DNA of 64,000 nt. It comes from Vibrio splendidus. GTDB taxonomy: Bacteria; Pseudomonadota; Gammaproteobacteria; Enterobacterales; Vibrionaceae. Every line of letters begins with the position of its first letter. The first letter of the stretch is position 1. A program made the translations under genes and the position numbers. Below, in pieces: positions 40,891-49,557 of the stretch. The stretch spans positions 1 to 64,000 of the forward strand of contig NZ_LNRF01000011.1 of assembly GCF_001557875.1 (NCBI RefSeq), given 5' to 3'. The notes under the pieces were generated by a model that did not search any database, had not been told where the DNA came from, and was given only the letters and a program-made list of their open reading frames with translations.

Positions 40891-40940
40891 CATATTTATA
40901 TAATGGTTATTAATTGTAACAATTAACAACCACCAGAGAA

Positions 40941-41474
40941 TTAGTCTTCTAGCTCTGCTAGGCACATTTCTTCATGGATTTGTTTAACCCAATTAGATAC
41001 GCGCTCATCAGTTAGCTCAGGTTGACGGTCTTCGTCGATACATAGACCAACAAATTGGCTGTCATCACCTTCAACTAAGCCTTTCGATGCTTCGAATTCG
41101 TAGCCTTCAGTTGATGTGTGACCTAGGATAGTACCGCCTTTCGCTTCAACGATGTCACGGATAGTACCCATAGCATCACAGAAGTATTCTGCGTAATCTT
41201 CTTGGTCGCCACAACCAAAGATTGCAACAAGCTTAGTTGAGAAATCAATAGCTTCTAGCTCTGGGAAAAAGTCATCCCAATCACATTGTGCTTCGCCGTA
41301 GTACCACGTAGGGATACCAAGCAGCAGTAGATCGAAGTTATCGATATCTTCTTTGCTGCTTTTTGCAATGTCTTGAACGTGAACGAGCTGTTTGCTCAAT
41401 TGCTTTTGAATCATCTTAGCAACAGCTTCAGTGTTACCTGTATCGCTACCAAAGAAGAGACCTACACTTGCCAT
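40941..41474 (-). CDS. fldA: Flavodoxin I
   Basis: FMN electron carrier of 177 residues (long-chain type) that reduces radical-SAM and other enzymes. The start MASVGLFFGSDTGNTEAVAK has the FMN-phosphate loop GSDTGNTEA at residues 9-17; AAAGGT precedes the chosen ATG and an upstream in-frame ATG is ignored. Isoalloxazine-site segments are GIPTWYYGEAQCDWDDF and FGCGDQEDYAEYFCDA. Downstream of DUF2788 on the same strand; the two may be co-transcribed. Confidence 0.97.
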   Translation of the reverse strand: MASVGLFFGSDTGNTEAVAKMIQKQLSKQLVHVQDIAKSSKEDIDNFDLLLLGIPTWYYGEAQCDWDDFFPELEAIDFSTKLVAIFGCGDQEDYAEYFCDAMGTIRDIVEAKGGTILGHTSTEGYEFEASKGLVEGDDSQFVGLCIDEDRQPELTDERVSNWVKQIHEEMCLAELED

Positions 41475-41532
41475 AGAATCATTACCTTTCATTTTGTCTG
41501 TTGTCGGTGTAATAAAGTTCGGAAGAGAATCG

Positions 41533-41751
41533 TTAGATCCCAGTTCCTTCCCAGCTTAGTTGGATTATCCCTTTGGCGATAAAACCCGCACAGCCAAGGA
41601 AAAGTACTAACCACACAATGCGACGACCAAATGCAGGAACATTTCCCTGCTTGAGAACGTCCTTAATTGCCATACCGATTAAAAAGAAAATCGCGGCAAA
41701 CAGGAGATCTAAACCAACAGATTCGATGATGTTCATGTAGTCGTAAAGCAT
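41533..41751 (-). CDS. DUF2788 small membrane protein
   Basis: A 72-residue protein with two hydrophobic helices (GLDLLFAAIFFLIGMAI; FGRRIVWLVLFLGCAGFIAK) and a short polar turn between. Starting at 41751 gives MLYDYMNIIESV with AAGG upstream. The family is known in vibrios and relatives, without function. It sits between fldA and ybfF, where E. coli has ybfE instead. Confidence 0.75.
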   Translation of the reverse strand: MLYDYMNIIESVGLDLLFAAIFFLIGMAIKDVLKQGNVPAFGRRIVWLVLFLGCAGFIAKGIIQLSWEGTGI

Positions 41752-41858
41752 GGGAACCTTATATACCAATTTTGCTTGGGCGCACTATATCACTGTTGTG
41801 AGATAAAGTTAATCTGCAGTAATTACACAGCTCTCATTTATCTGCACGAAAAGAGTCG

Positions 41859-42620
41859 CTAAGCGATGAATTTTCTAATTGCTCTAAGCACTTCTGCTGG
41901 TTTTTCAGCATGCAGCCAGTGACCCGTATTGGCAATGACATGTGCCTTTGCGTTAGAAAATTGCTGCTGAACGGCCGTTTGATGTTCAGCTGTGAGGTAA
42001 TCTGAGTCACCACCCTTTATTAGCAAGGTTTTGACCGAGGTTTTATCAATCGGTTCCCAACCAATAATTTGTGGGTAGTTGTTGAATAGCGAGGCAACGT
42101 TGAAACGCCATTCCATGATGCCTTGTTCTGATTTGAACAAAGATTTAGTTAAGAACTGGCGAACGCCATCAATCTCGATGTGTCTTGCGAGGATCTTGAG
42201 CGCATCTGTGCGTGAGGTTGGCTTTTCTTCAATCACGGCTTGTAGGCCTGCGAATACGTTGTCGTGTCGGCTTTGAGTGTACGCGACCGGCGCCATATCC
42301 AAGACAATCAATTTGTGCAGCGCAAGATGTTGTGTTAGTGCCATCGCAACTTTGCCACCCATAGAGTGACCAATCACGGTGACATCTTCTAAATCAAGAT
42401 CATTCAGCAGTTGAGCTACATCTTGTGCCATTGCTTGATAATTATGAGAGTCGCAATGGAAGGATTGACCGTGGTTGCGTAGATCGATACTCAGCACTTT
42501 ATGATCGGCTTTTAGATCCCTAGCGAGTAAGCCAAGGTTGTCCAGATTACCGAATAATCCATGGATCAAAACAATGGTGTGACCCTCACCTTCAATTTTA
42601 TAGTTGAGCTGTACTGACAT
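41859..42620 (-). CDS. ybfF: Alpha/beta-hydrolase, YbfF esterase family
   Basis: A 253-residue esterase-like protein. I start it at 42620 (MSVQLNYKIEGEGHTIVLIH); two earlier in-frame ATGs add 25 residues that family members lack. Oxyanion segment HGLFGNLDNLG, nucleophile elbow VIGHSMGGKVA, acid in IKGGDSDYL and catalytic histidine in ANTGHWLHAEKP are all in place. E. coli YbfF cleaves short acyl-CoA or acyl esters. It is divergent from seqA, as in E. coli. Confidence 0.93.
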   Translation of the reverse strand: MSVQLNYKIEGEGHTIVLIHGLFGNLDNLGLLARDLKADHKVLSIDLRNHGQSFHCDSHNYQAMAQDVAQLLNDLDLEDVTVIGHSMGGKVAMALTQHLALHKLIVLDMAPVAYTQSRHDNVFAGLQAVIEEKPTSRTDALKILARHIEIDGVRQFLTKSLFKSEQGIMEWRFNVASLFNNYPQIIGWEPIDKTSVKTLLIKGGDSDYLTAEHQTAVQQQFSNAKAHVIANTGHWLHAEKPAEVLRAIRKFIA

Positions 42621-42713
42621 TTTTATCTTATTCATGGTGGGTTTGACGTAGAGTATCCGCGCGGATCTCGCTATAATCCCCCAGAGTTTAAACATTGAGA
42701 TTGTGAAAAGCGA

Positions 42714-43253
42714 ATGAAAACAATTGAGGTTGATGAGGACCTATACCGTTTTATTGCGGGTCAGACAGAACGTATTGGCGAAAGCGCTTCAGATATTCTG
42801 CGCCGCTTGTTACAGGTTGATAGCCAAGGTATGGCTCCGATCGAAGAGATCGTTGAGCCTAAAGGTATCGTTGTTAGCAAAGAGGTAGGCTTTACTCCAG
42901 AGAAGTTCGATGGCGTTAAAGAAATGCGCTCACTACTAATATCAGATGAGTTTGCATCACTAAAGAAAGCCATTGATCGCTTCATGCTTGTGTTATCAAC
43001 ACTGCATAAAATCGACCCTTTAAGCTTTTCAGAAGCAACTCAAGTAAAAGGCCGTAAGCGCGTTTACTTTGCAGACAATGAGGCTACGTTGCTAGCAAAC
43101 GGCAACACGACTAAGCCTAAAGCTATTCCACAAAGTCCTTTTTGGGTTATTACTAATAACAATACAAGCCGAAAAAGACAGATGGTTGAGCAGCTTATGA
43201 GCCGCATGAATTTCCAAGCAGAATTGATAGAAAAAGTAACAGGTTCAATTTAA
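42714..43253 (+). CDS. seqA: SeqA, negative modulator of replication initiation
   Basis: Binds hemimethylated GATC sites to sequester oriC and other loci after replication. 179 residues. The N-terminal oligomerisation segment is MKTIEVDEDLYRFIAGQTER and GESASDILRRLL. The linker differs from E. coli, and the C-terminal DNA-binding domain has FSEATQVKGRKRVYFA and NNTSRKRQMVEQLMSRM. A long hairpin terminator separates it from pgm. Confidence 0.97.
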   Translation: MKTIEVDEDLYRFIAGQTERIGESASDILRRLLQVDSQGMAPIEEIVEPKGIVVSKEVGFTPEKFDGVKEMRSLLISDEFASLKKAIDRFMLVLSTLHKIDPLSFSEATQVKGRKRVYFADNEATLLANGNTTKPKAIPQSPFWVITNNNTSRKRQMVEQLMSRMNFQAELIEKVTGSI

Positions 43254-43267
43254 CGAAATCTGATTTA

Positions 43268-43313
43268 AACCTCATAATATCCATGGATAAGAAGATATTA
43301 TGAGGTTTTTTTG
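43268..43313 (+). terminator. Terminator after seqA
   Basis: A 14-bp stem AACCTCATAATATC with its complement and an AT-rich loop, followed by TTTTTTT. It lies 15 bases past the seqA stop. Confidence 0.88.
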
Positions 43314-43345
43314 TTTTTAAATTTTATATATAAGGATGTCGAAAA

Positions 43346-44992
43346 ATGGCTATGCACCCTCGTGCTGGGCAGAAAGCTCAGCAGGAAGATCTTCATAATA
43401 TCCCGGCTTTAGTTGCGAACTATTTCTTACAGCAACCGGATGCTACTAACCCAGATCACAAAGTACTTTTCGGTACTTCAGGTCACCGCGGTACAGCAGA
43501 CAAATCAACATTTAACGAAAACCACATTCTAGCGATTGCACAAGCGGTTGCTGAGGTTCGTGCCGAACAAGGTACAACTGGCCCTCTTTTTTTAGGTAAA
43601 GATACTCACGCGCTGTCTGAGCCTGCATTCTCTACGGTTATCGAAGTGCTTGTAGCGAACGGTGTTGAAGTTATTATTCAAGAAAACAATGGCTTTACTC
43701 CAACACCTGGTATCTCGCACGCGATTCTTACTCACAACCTAGTGAATGACAAAAAAGCCGACGGCATTGTTATCACGCCTTCGCATAACCCACCTCAAGA
43801 CGGCGGTATCAAATACAACCCGACGCACGGTGGCCCGGCTGAAGCTGAACTTACTCAAGCGATTGAAGACCGTGCGAACGTGATTATTGCTGAGCAAATG
43901 CAAGGTGTTAAGCGTACTCCTATCGCACAAGCTAAACAGTCTGATCTAGTAAAAGAAGTCGACTTAGTTGCGCCATACGTCGCTGATTTGGTTAACGTCG
44001 TGGATATGGAAGCGATCCAGAAAGCAAACATCAAAATTGGTGTGGATCCACTAGGCGGAAGCGGTATCGATTACTGGCGTCAAATTGGTAAAGCGTACAA
44101 CCTAGATCTTACTTTGGTAAGTGAAGCGGTTGACCCTTCATTCCAATTCATGTCTCTAGATAAAGATGGTGTGGTTCGTATGGACTGTTCTTCTCCATAC
44201 GCAATGGCAGGCTTATTGGCGCTTAAAGACGAGTACGCTTTAGCATTTGGTAACGACCCAGATTACGATCGCCACGGTATCGTGACACCTAAAGGCTTGA
44301 TGAATCCAAACCACTTCTTAGCGGTTTGTATTGATTACCTATACCGTAACCGTGAAGGTTGGGGTAAAGACGTTGCAGTTGGTAAGACACTGGTATCAAG
44401 CGCATTGATTGACCGTGTTGTTGCTGACTTAGGTCGCGAACTTTGTGAAGTGCCAGTTGGTTTCAAATGGTTCGTTGATGGTCTATACAACGGCCAGTTT
44501 GGTTTTGGTGGTGAAGAGAGTGCAGGTGCTTCTTTCTTACGTAAAGACGGTACGCCTTGGTCAACAGATAAAGATGGCCTGATTCTTTGCCTACTTGCGG
44601 CTGAGATCACTGCTGTGACAGGTAAGAACCCACAAGAATACTACGAAGAACTTGCCGCTAAACACGGTGAATCTAAGTACAATCGTATTCAAGCGGTAGC
44701 AAATGGCGCACAAAAAGACGTGCTTAAAAAGCTATCTCCAGAGATGGTTTCTGCTGAGACGCTGGCTGGTGATGCAATTACTGCACGCCTAACACACGCT
44801 CCAGGTAATGGCGCTGCGATTGGTGGCCTGAAAGTGACAACTGAAAACGGTTGGTTTGCTGCGCGTCCATCAGGTACTGAAGACATCTACAAGATCTACT
44901 GTGAAAGCTTTAAAGGTGAAGAGCACCTGAAAGCAATTGAAGCAGAAGCTCAAGAGATTGTTAACCAAGTATTTGCAGCCGCTGGCCTATAA
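43346..44992 (+). CDS. pgm: Phosphoglucomutase (alpha-D-glucose)
   Basis: Interconverts glucose-1-P and glucose-6-P for glycogen, trehalose and UDP-sugar synthesis. 548 residues. N-terminal FGTSGHRGTADKSTF, active-site phosphoserine in TPSHNPPQDGGIK near residue 146, metal loop GNDPDYDRHG, sugar loop GGEESAGASF, and the C-terminal phosphate-binding RPSGTEDIYKIY. The seqA-pgm pair is conserved with E. coli. Confidence 0.98.
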   Translation: MAMHPRAGQKAQQEDLHNIPALVANYFLQQPDATNPDHKVLFGTSGHRGTADKSTFNENHILAIAQAVAEVRAEQGTTGPLFLGKDTHALSEPAFSTVIEVLVANGVEVIIQENNGFTPTPGISHAILTHNLVNDKKADGIVITPSHNPPQDGGIKYNPTHGGPAEAELTQAIEDRANVIIAEQMQGVKRTPIAQAKQSDLVKEVDLVAPYVADLVNVVDMEAIQKANIKIGVDPLGGSGIDYWRQIGKAYNLDLTLVSEAVDPSFQFMSLDKDGVVRMDCSSPYAMAGLLALKDEYALAFGNDPDYDRHGIVTPKGLMNPNHFLAVCIDYLYRNREGWGKDVAVGKTLVSSALIDRVVADLGRELCEVPVGFKWFVDGLYNGQFGFGGEESAGASFLRKDGTPWSTDKDGLILCLLAAEITAVTGKNPQEYYEELAAKHGESKYNRIQAVANGAQKDVLKKLSPEMVSAETLAGDAITARLTHAPGNGAAIGGLKVTTENGWFAARPSGTEDIYKIYCESFKGEEHLKAIEAEAQEIVNQVFAAAGL

Positions 44993-45030
44993 TCAAATCT
45001 CGATTACTAGAGTTGCTAGGTAAATAGAAG

Positions 45031-45062
45031 AAGGGTTGATGTGAAAGCATCAACCCTTTTTA
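45031..45062. terminator. Terminator between pgm and the DUF1853 gene
   Basis: The perfect stem AAGGGTTGATG/CATCAACCCTT with a short loop is followed by TTTATT. It is shared by the convergent genes. Confidence 0.88.
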
Positions 45063-45113
45063 TTTGTGCTGGTTTCGTATAATTGGGAAAGGTAACTGAG
45101 TTAGCTCAGACGA

Positions 45114-45872
45114 CTAACCGTGTGGCCAGCTTTGTGGCATCACAAACCAGAATTGCCCCGACTTTGTTTGCCCATGGACGAAGCGATCACCGAATTCGGT
45201 GATAGGTTCACAGGTGAAGTCATCAGTGCCAGCTGCCCATTGCTCTTTGGTGAGTGGATACAGTGGTTCACTGATTAAATGAGCCTGATCTTGATAGCAC
45301 CAAAAGCCGCTTACTTGGCTTGGGTTAATGTCGTAGCCCAAGCATTTTGTCGGTACGTTTTGCTCTAAAAATGGGTTGGTATATAGACGACCTTGCATCA
45401 GTAAGTGCTTTGAGTCGACATCGATCTCTGGATATTGATCAACAAAGGCGGCCGAAGAGGACATTTCGAGCTGGTGGCTGAGCATCCTGTCGAGTTTCTT
45501 ATCCAATTGGTCGTGAGAGTTGGGTCCAAACCATGTTTGTTCGTGGAGCAGATAAAACTTAATCGCCACTTCCCAATGTTCTAGCTTTTGGCTGCTCTCT
45601 TCTTCAAGAATAAAGTCGATTGCACCGAGAGTTCTGCCTTCCACATTGATCTGAATCTCGTCGTGCTTTATCGAGTAATTCGGTGAGGCAGTGATCACTT
45701 GTTCACATAGATGTTGGTAGAGGAAACCTAATCTAGGATTACCATCATAAGTATGTGATGAGTCGATGGCATGGTGGCTAGAGAATGCACTGAGATCCGA
45801 AATCGGTGGCTTGATTTCTAGTAATGGCGGTGAGTCGATGACCCATTGGTAAAAACGTTGCAGTGCTGTCAT
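45114..45872 (-). CDS. DUF1853 protein, PD-(D/E)XK-nuclease-like
   Basis: A 252-residue protein matching my memory of DUF1853: PRLGFLYQHLCEQ, then GAIDFILE and EHWEVAIKFYLLHEQ. The order D...E-x-A-I-K is the core of the PD-(D/E)XK nuclease fold, with the D in GAIDF and the E and K in EVAIK. The rest (DQLDKKLDRMLSHQL) is helical. No activity is proven for the family, as far as I know. It is a single gene, convergent with pgm and divergent from the Nif3 gene. Confidence 0.8.
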   Translation of the reverse strand: MTALQRFYQWVIDSPPLLEIKPPISDLSAFSSHHAIDSSHTYDGNPRLGFLYQHLCEQVITASPNYSIKHDEIQINVEGRTLGAIDFILEEESSQKLEHWEVAIKFYLLHEQTWFGPNSHDQLDKKLDRMLSHQLEMSSSAAFVDQYPEIDVDSKHLLMQGRLYTNPFLEQNVPTKCLGYDINPSQVSGFWCYQDQAHLISEPLYPLTKEQWAAGTDDFTCEPITEFGDRFVHGQTKSGQFWFVMPQSWPHG

Positions 45873-45962
45873 CTCTTCCTCATAAACTCATCGTGGGGCT
45901 TTCGACATTCTACCCGTAAATTGATATAACGACGTTATTATAAAGGTAAGCTGGAAAGAAAA

Positions 45963-46721
45963 ATGAATAACTTACAATTAGAAAAGCTACTTAACGAAAA
46001 ACTGCAGCCACAGCAGATTAAAGATTACTGTCCTAATGGCCTTCAAGTTGAAGGTGCAACAGAAGTGAAGCGAATTGTTACTGGTGTAACAGCTTCTCAA
46101 GCCTTGATTGATAGAGCGGTAGAGCTGAACGCAGACGCTTTGTTAGTCCATCACGGCTTTTTCTGGAAAGGCGAGTCAGAAGCGATTCGTGGCATGAAGG
46201 GCAAGCGTATTCGTACCCTGATTAAAAATGACATCAACCTGTTAGGTTATCACTTGCCGCTTGATATCCACCCTGAACTTGGTAACAACGCAAAATTGGC
46301 GGAGTTACTTGAGATAGAAGTCGAAGGCGGTTTGGAAGGGCACCCACAATCGGTTGCTATGTTTGGTAAATTAAAAGCGCCAATGACAGGTACTGAATTT
46401 GCAGCAAAAATCGATCAAGTTCTGAATCGTAAACCACTGCATATCGCTCCAGAAAACCAAGACAAAATGATTACGACTGTCGGTTGGTGTACCGGTGGCG
46501 GCCAAGATTACATTGAGTTAGCGGCTTCTCAAGGTATTGATGCATTTATCTCTGGTGAAATTTCAGAACGCACTACTTACTCAGCACGTGAGCAAGACAT
46601 TCATTATTTTGCTGCTGGCCACCATGCGACTGAGCGATACGGTGTAAAAGCGCTAGGTGAATGGTTAGCGAAAGAGCATGGTTTGGATGTTGAGTTTATT
46701 GATATCGATAATCCGGTATAA
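45963..46721 (+). CDS. Nif3-like dinuclear metal-centre protein (YbgI family)
   Basis: A 252-residue protein of the Nif3/DUF34 family. Metal-ligand segments are LLVHHGFFWKG, HLPLDIHPELGNN, GEISERT and HHATERYG, the conserved histidines and acidic residues of the two-metal site. CPNGLQVEG near the N-terminus is the family signature. The function is unclear; homologues have been tied to GTP cyclohydrolase-like or metallochaperone roles. A ybgI gene also lies between pgm and gltA in E. coli, so the order is conserved. It is a single gene with a 90-base divergent gap from DUF1853. Confidence 0.93.
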   Translation: MNNLQLEKLLNEKLQPQQIKDYCPNGLQVEGATEVKRIVTGVTASQALIDRAVELNADALLVHHGFFWKGESEAIRGMKGKRIRTLIKNDINLLGYHLPLDIHPELGNNAKLAELLEIEVEGGLEGHPQSVAMFGKLKAPMTGTEFAAKIDQVLNRKPLHIAPENQDKMITTVGWCTGGGQDYIELAASQGIDAFISGEISERTTYSAREQDIHYFAAGHHATERYGVKALGEWLAKEHGLDVEFIDIDNPV

Positions 46722-46814
46722 GAACAGATGCCAGATAAGGGATACGAGTCGAGAGTATGCATCATTTTCTAGAATTGAGCAGGTAACCTGTATAGTTGAT
46801 CTGCTCGCTTAAGA

Positions 46815-46854
46815 AGATCCCCAACTCACTCGTCCCTCGCTCTTGGGGATGACG
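46815..46854 (+). repeat. 40-bp dispersed hairpin repeat, copy 3
   Basis: Perfect arms ATCCCCAA/TTGGGGAT, loop CTCACTCGTCCCTCGCTC, end GACG. Same length and layout as the copies at 652, 741, 46937 and 47003. Confidence 0.75.
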
Positions 46855-46936
46855 AGTAACTATAAATTTGTATCCTTTGATGAGGCGGGCTAATTAGAGC
46901 TCTAATGGACTCTACTTAGAGAGTTCATAAGTAATT

Positions 46937-46976
46937 CGTCATTTCCTAGACTGACGGAGGAAAGAGTAGGGAATCC
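46937..46976 (-). repeat. 40-bp dispersed hairpin repeat, copy 4
   Basis: On the minus strand it has arms ATTCCCTA/TAGGAAAT (one mismatch), loop with CTTTCCTCCGTC, and ends GACG. It is oriented opposite to copies 3 and 5. Confidence 0.7.
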
Positions 46977-47002
46977 CTGAAAGCTTGTCGATGCAATTAA
47001 TG

Positions 47003-47042
47003 AGATCCCCAACTCGCTCGTCCCTCACTCTTGAGGATGACG
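47003..47042 (+). repeat. 40-bp dispersed hairpin repeat, copy 5
   Basis: Arms ATCCCCAA/TTGAGGAT (one mismatch), loop CTCGCTCGTCCCTCACTC, end GACG. It differs from copy 3 at only a few positions. Confidence 0.75.
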
Positions 47043-47062
47043 GAGTTAAGGGCATATAAAAG

Positions 47063-47096
47063 AAAAGGGGTTGATGTTCTCACATCAACCCCTTTT
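47063..47096 (-). terminator. Terminator after gltA
   Basis: A perfect 15-bp stem AAAAGGGGTTGATGT with its complement, a four-base loop and T-rich flanks. It lies 21 bases past the gltA stop. Confidence 0.9.
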
Positions 47097-47116
47097 AACA
47101 TTATGATTTATTGCAA

Positions 47117-48406
47117 CTATTCACGTTCGTGAAGTGCTTTAAAGTCACGTTGTTCTTCACCAGTATACAGCTGACGAGGACGACCAATACGGTTCGTCGG
47201 ATCGCTGTGCATTTCGTTCCAGTGAGCAATCCAACCGATGGTACGAGACATCGCGAAGATTACTGTAAACATAGATACTGGAATACCGATTGCTTTCAGA
47301 ATGATACCTGAGTAGAAATCTACGTTCGGGTATAGCTTCTTAGAAACAAAGTACTCATCAGAAAGAGCGATACGCTCAAGTTCCATTGCTACGTCTAGTA
47401 GTGGATCTTGGATGTTTAGCTCTTTAAGTACTTCGTGACACGCTTCGCGCATTACTGTTGCACGTGGATCGTAGTTCTTGTAAACACGGTGACCGAAGCC
47501 CATCAAACGGAATGGGTCATCTTTGTCTTTTGCTTTCGCAACGTATTCTTCAATGTTATCTACGCTACCGATCTCTTCAAGCATGCGCAGACAAGCTTCG
47601 TTTGCACCGCCGTGAGCTGGGCCCCAAAGTGATGCGATACCTGCTGCGATACACGCAAACGGGTTAGCACCAGATGAACCAGCAAGACGCACTGTAGACG
47701 TAGAAGCGTTCTGTTCGTGGTCAGCGTGTAGAGTAAAGATTTTATCCATTGCACGAGCAACGATAGGGTTCACTTCATACTCTTCACATGGGTTTGCAAA
47801 CATCATGTGTAAGAAGTTTTCTGCGTAGCCTAGGTCGTTACGTGGGTAGATAAACGGCTGACCGATTGAATATTTGTAACACATTGCAGCCAGTGTTGGC
47901 ATTTTTGAAATCAGGCGGTATGCCGCAATTTCACGGTGTGTATCGTTGTTGATATCAAGTGAGTCGTGGTAGAACGCCGCTAAAGCGCCTACAACACCAC
48001 ACATTACAGCCATAGGGTGAGCGTCACGACGGAAGCCGTGGAAGAAACTAGCGATTTGCTCATGCACCATAGTGTGACGTGTCACGGTAGTCTTGAACTT
48101 TTCGTACTCAGCTCGAGATGGGGCTTCACCGTAAAGAAGTATGTAACATACTTCTAAGTAATCAGCGTTATTGGCAAGTTGGTCAATTGGATAACCACGA
48201 TGTAAAAGGATACCTTTTCCACCGTCAATAAAAGTGATTTGAGACTCACAGGATGCAGTGGCAAGAAAACCAGGGTCAAAAGTGAAAAAACCATTAGAAC
48301 CTAGTGTACGAACATCGATCACTGGAGTACCAAGTACACCTTCTGTAATCGGCAGCTCGATTGGCGCTTGACCTTCAATGTGAAGGGTAGCTTTCTTATC
48401 CGCCAT
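47117..48406 (-). CDS. gltA: Type II citrate synthase
   Basis: Condenses acetyl-CoA and oxaloacetate, the entry step of the TCA cycle. 429 residues, like the NADH-sensitive hexameric enteric enzyme. The N-terminal domain (residues 1-60) is the allosteric part. Catalytic segments are WGPAHGGANEACL (histidine), MGFGHRVYKNYDPRA (histidine) and PNVDFYSGI (aspartate). It is divergent from sdhC across a 417-base regulatory gap, as in E. coli. Confidence 0.98.
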   Translation of the reverse strand: MADKKATLHIEGQAPIELPITEGVLGTPVIDVRTLGSNGFFTFDPGFLATASCESQITFIDGGKGILLHRGYPIDQLANNADYLEVCYILLYGEAPSRAEYEKFKTTVTRHTMVHEQIASFFHGFRRDAHPMAVMCGVVGALAAFYHDSLDINNDTHREIAAYRLISKMPTLAAMCYKYSIGQPFIYPRNDLGYAENFLHMMFANPCEEYEVNPIVARAMDKIFTLHADHEQNASTSTVRLAGSSGANPFACIAAGIASLWGPAHGGANEACLRMLEEIGSVDNIEEYVAKAKDKDDPFRLMGFGHRVYKNYDPRATVMREACHEVLKELNIQDPLLDVAMELERIALSDEYFVSKKLYPNVDFYSGIILKAIGIPVSMFTVIFAMSRTIGWIAHWNEMHSDPTNRIGRPRQLYTGEEQRDFKALHERE

Positions 48407-48823
48407 AACAATCTCCTTTGTTTATTATTTAATCCGTCCAGGATGTTTATGTGCCATTTTTTTACTGGTCTTACGTGGGAAAGTCAATTTTTCTGAAGCT
48501 TTGTGTGCACTTGTTAGTGTTTTTTACATTAAATTCGTTAAAAATCTGGTCTGTGTAGCATTATTTGTTACATCAATTGTATTAGAATGTTGCCAGCCGT
48601 ATAGTGGCGCTGAAAAGTTTGGTTAAAACCTTATAAATGCAAGGCTAAGAAGAAATGTGAGGTGTCTTTCTTAATCGAGCAGTTAACAATTATTTTACAA
48701 TTATCTAAGGCTCAACTTCAGTTATTTGTTAAGTTAATGTTAAATTTTGAAGGTTTGCAATCAAATTTTGTCCATAACAATATCATAAGGTTATTTAATG
48801 ACCATAATGCTCAATGGAGCTGA
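48407..48823. promoter_or_regulatory. Divergent regulatory region gltA / sdhC
   Basis: A 417-base AT-rich gap between two TCA genes. GTTAA-N6-GTTAA at 48728-48743 resembles an ArcA direct repeat with 11-base spacing and lies 80-95 bases before sdhC. I did not find a CRP site or clear promoters. Confidence 0.45.
48728..48743 (+). promoter_or_regulatory. ArcA-like direct repeat upstream of sdhC
   Basis: GTTAA-N6-GTTAA with centres 11 bases apart, matching the ArcA-type repeat; a third GTTAA lies between them. sdh operons are ArcA-repressed in E. coli without oxygen. The AT-rich context makes chance matches likely. Confidence 0.35.
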
Positions 48824-49216
48824 GTGAGCAAGCCCGTGAAAGAAAGAAAGACAAGACCTGTTAATTTAGATTTACAGACCATCCACTTTCCAATCACAGC
48901 AATAGCTTCCATCCTACACCGTGTGTCTGGGGTGATAACTTTTGTCGCGATTGGAATTTTGCTTTGGTTACTATCCATTTCCCTCTCATCCCCAGTAGGC
49001 TTTATGGAAGCTAGCGACATTGTCGATGGTTTCTTCGTGAAGTTTATTCTGTGGGGCATTTTAACCGCTTTGGCTTACCACATTGCTGGTGGTATTCGTC
49101 ACCTTCTTATGGACCTTGGTCACTTTGAAGAGCTGGAATCTGGCGCTAAGAGCGCTAAGGTTGCATTCGCAGCAACAGCGGTATTGTCTCTACTAGCGGG
49201 GATCTTAGTATGGTAA
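48824..49216 (+). CDS. sdhC: Succinate dehydrogenase cytochrome b556 subunit
   Basis: Membrane anchor of complex II that binds heme b with SdhD and helps form the quinone site. 130 residues, GTG start with GGAG upstream. N-terminal RPVNLDLQTIHFPITAIAS and HRVSG are the family signature; GGIRHLLMDLGH contains the heme-ligand histidine. Three membrane helices are visible. Its stop overlaps the sdhD start by 7 bases. Confidence 0.95.
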   Translation: MSKPVKERKTRPVNLDLQTIHFPITAIASILHRVSGVITFVAIGILLWLLSISLSSPVGFMEASDIVDGFFVKFILWGILTALAYHIAGGIRHLLMDLGHFEELESGAKSAKVAFAATAVLSLLAGILVW

Positions 49217-49557
49217 ACAACGTTTCTACTTTTGGTCGTAATGGTGTTCATGATTATTTACTGATTCGTGCAACTGCCATCATTATGACGCTTTACACTA
49301 TCTACCTAGTGAGCTTCTGTGCTTTCTCTGGTGATATCTCTTACGCATCTTGGACGCAATTCTTTGGTGGAACCTTCACTAAAGTCTTCACCATGTTAGC
49401 GCTTACTTCTGTTTTGGTTCACGCGTGGATCGGCCTATGGCAAGTACTAACTGACTACATCAAATGCGCAAAACTGCGTGTTGGTCTTCAAGTCGGTGTT
49501 GTTGCAGTTCTTCTTGGATATTTCTTCTCTGGTCTGTTTATTTTGTGGGGTGCGTAA
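49210..49557 (+). CDS. sdhD: Succinate dehydrogenase hydrophobic anchor subunit
   Basis: Second membrane anchor of complex II, 115 residues, three transmembrane helices. FGRNGVHDYLLIRATAIIM and HAWIGLWQVLTDYIK carry the conserved Arg/His and the Asp-Tyr of the quinone site. Translation is coupled to sdhC (overlap) and sdhA starts directly after its stop codon. Confidence 0.95.
   Translation: MVNNVSTFGRNGVHDYLLIRATAIIMTLYTIYLVSFCAFSGDISYASWTQFFGGTFTKVFTMLALTSVLVHAWIGLWQVLTDYIKCAKLRVGLQVGVVAVLLGYFFSGLFILWGA

Larger units (their letters stand above)
46722..47062. other. Repeat-rich non-coding region between the Nif3 gene and gltA
   Basis: About 340 bases with no credible gene. It holds three copies of the 40-bp hairpin repeat (46815 plus, 46937 minus, 47003 plus). 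A very degenerate similarity to the repeat may lie around 46757-46780. Confidence 0.6.
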
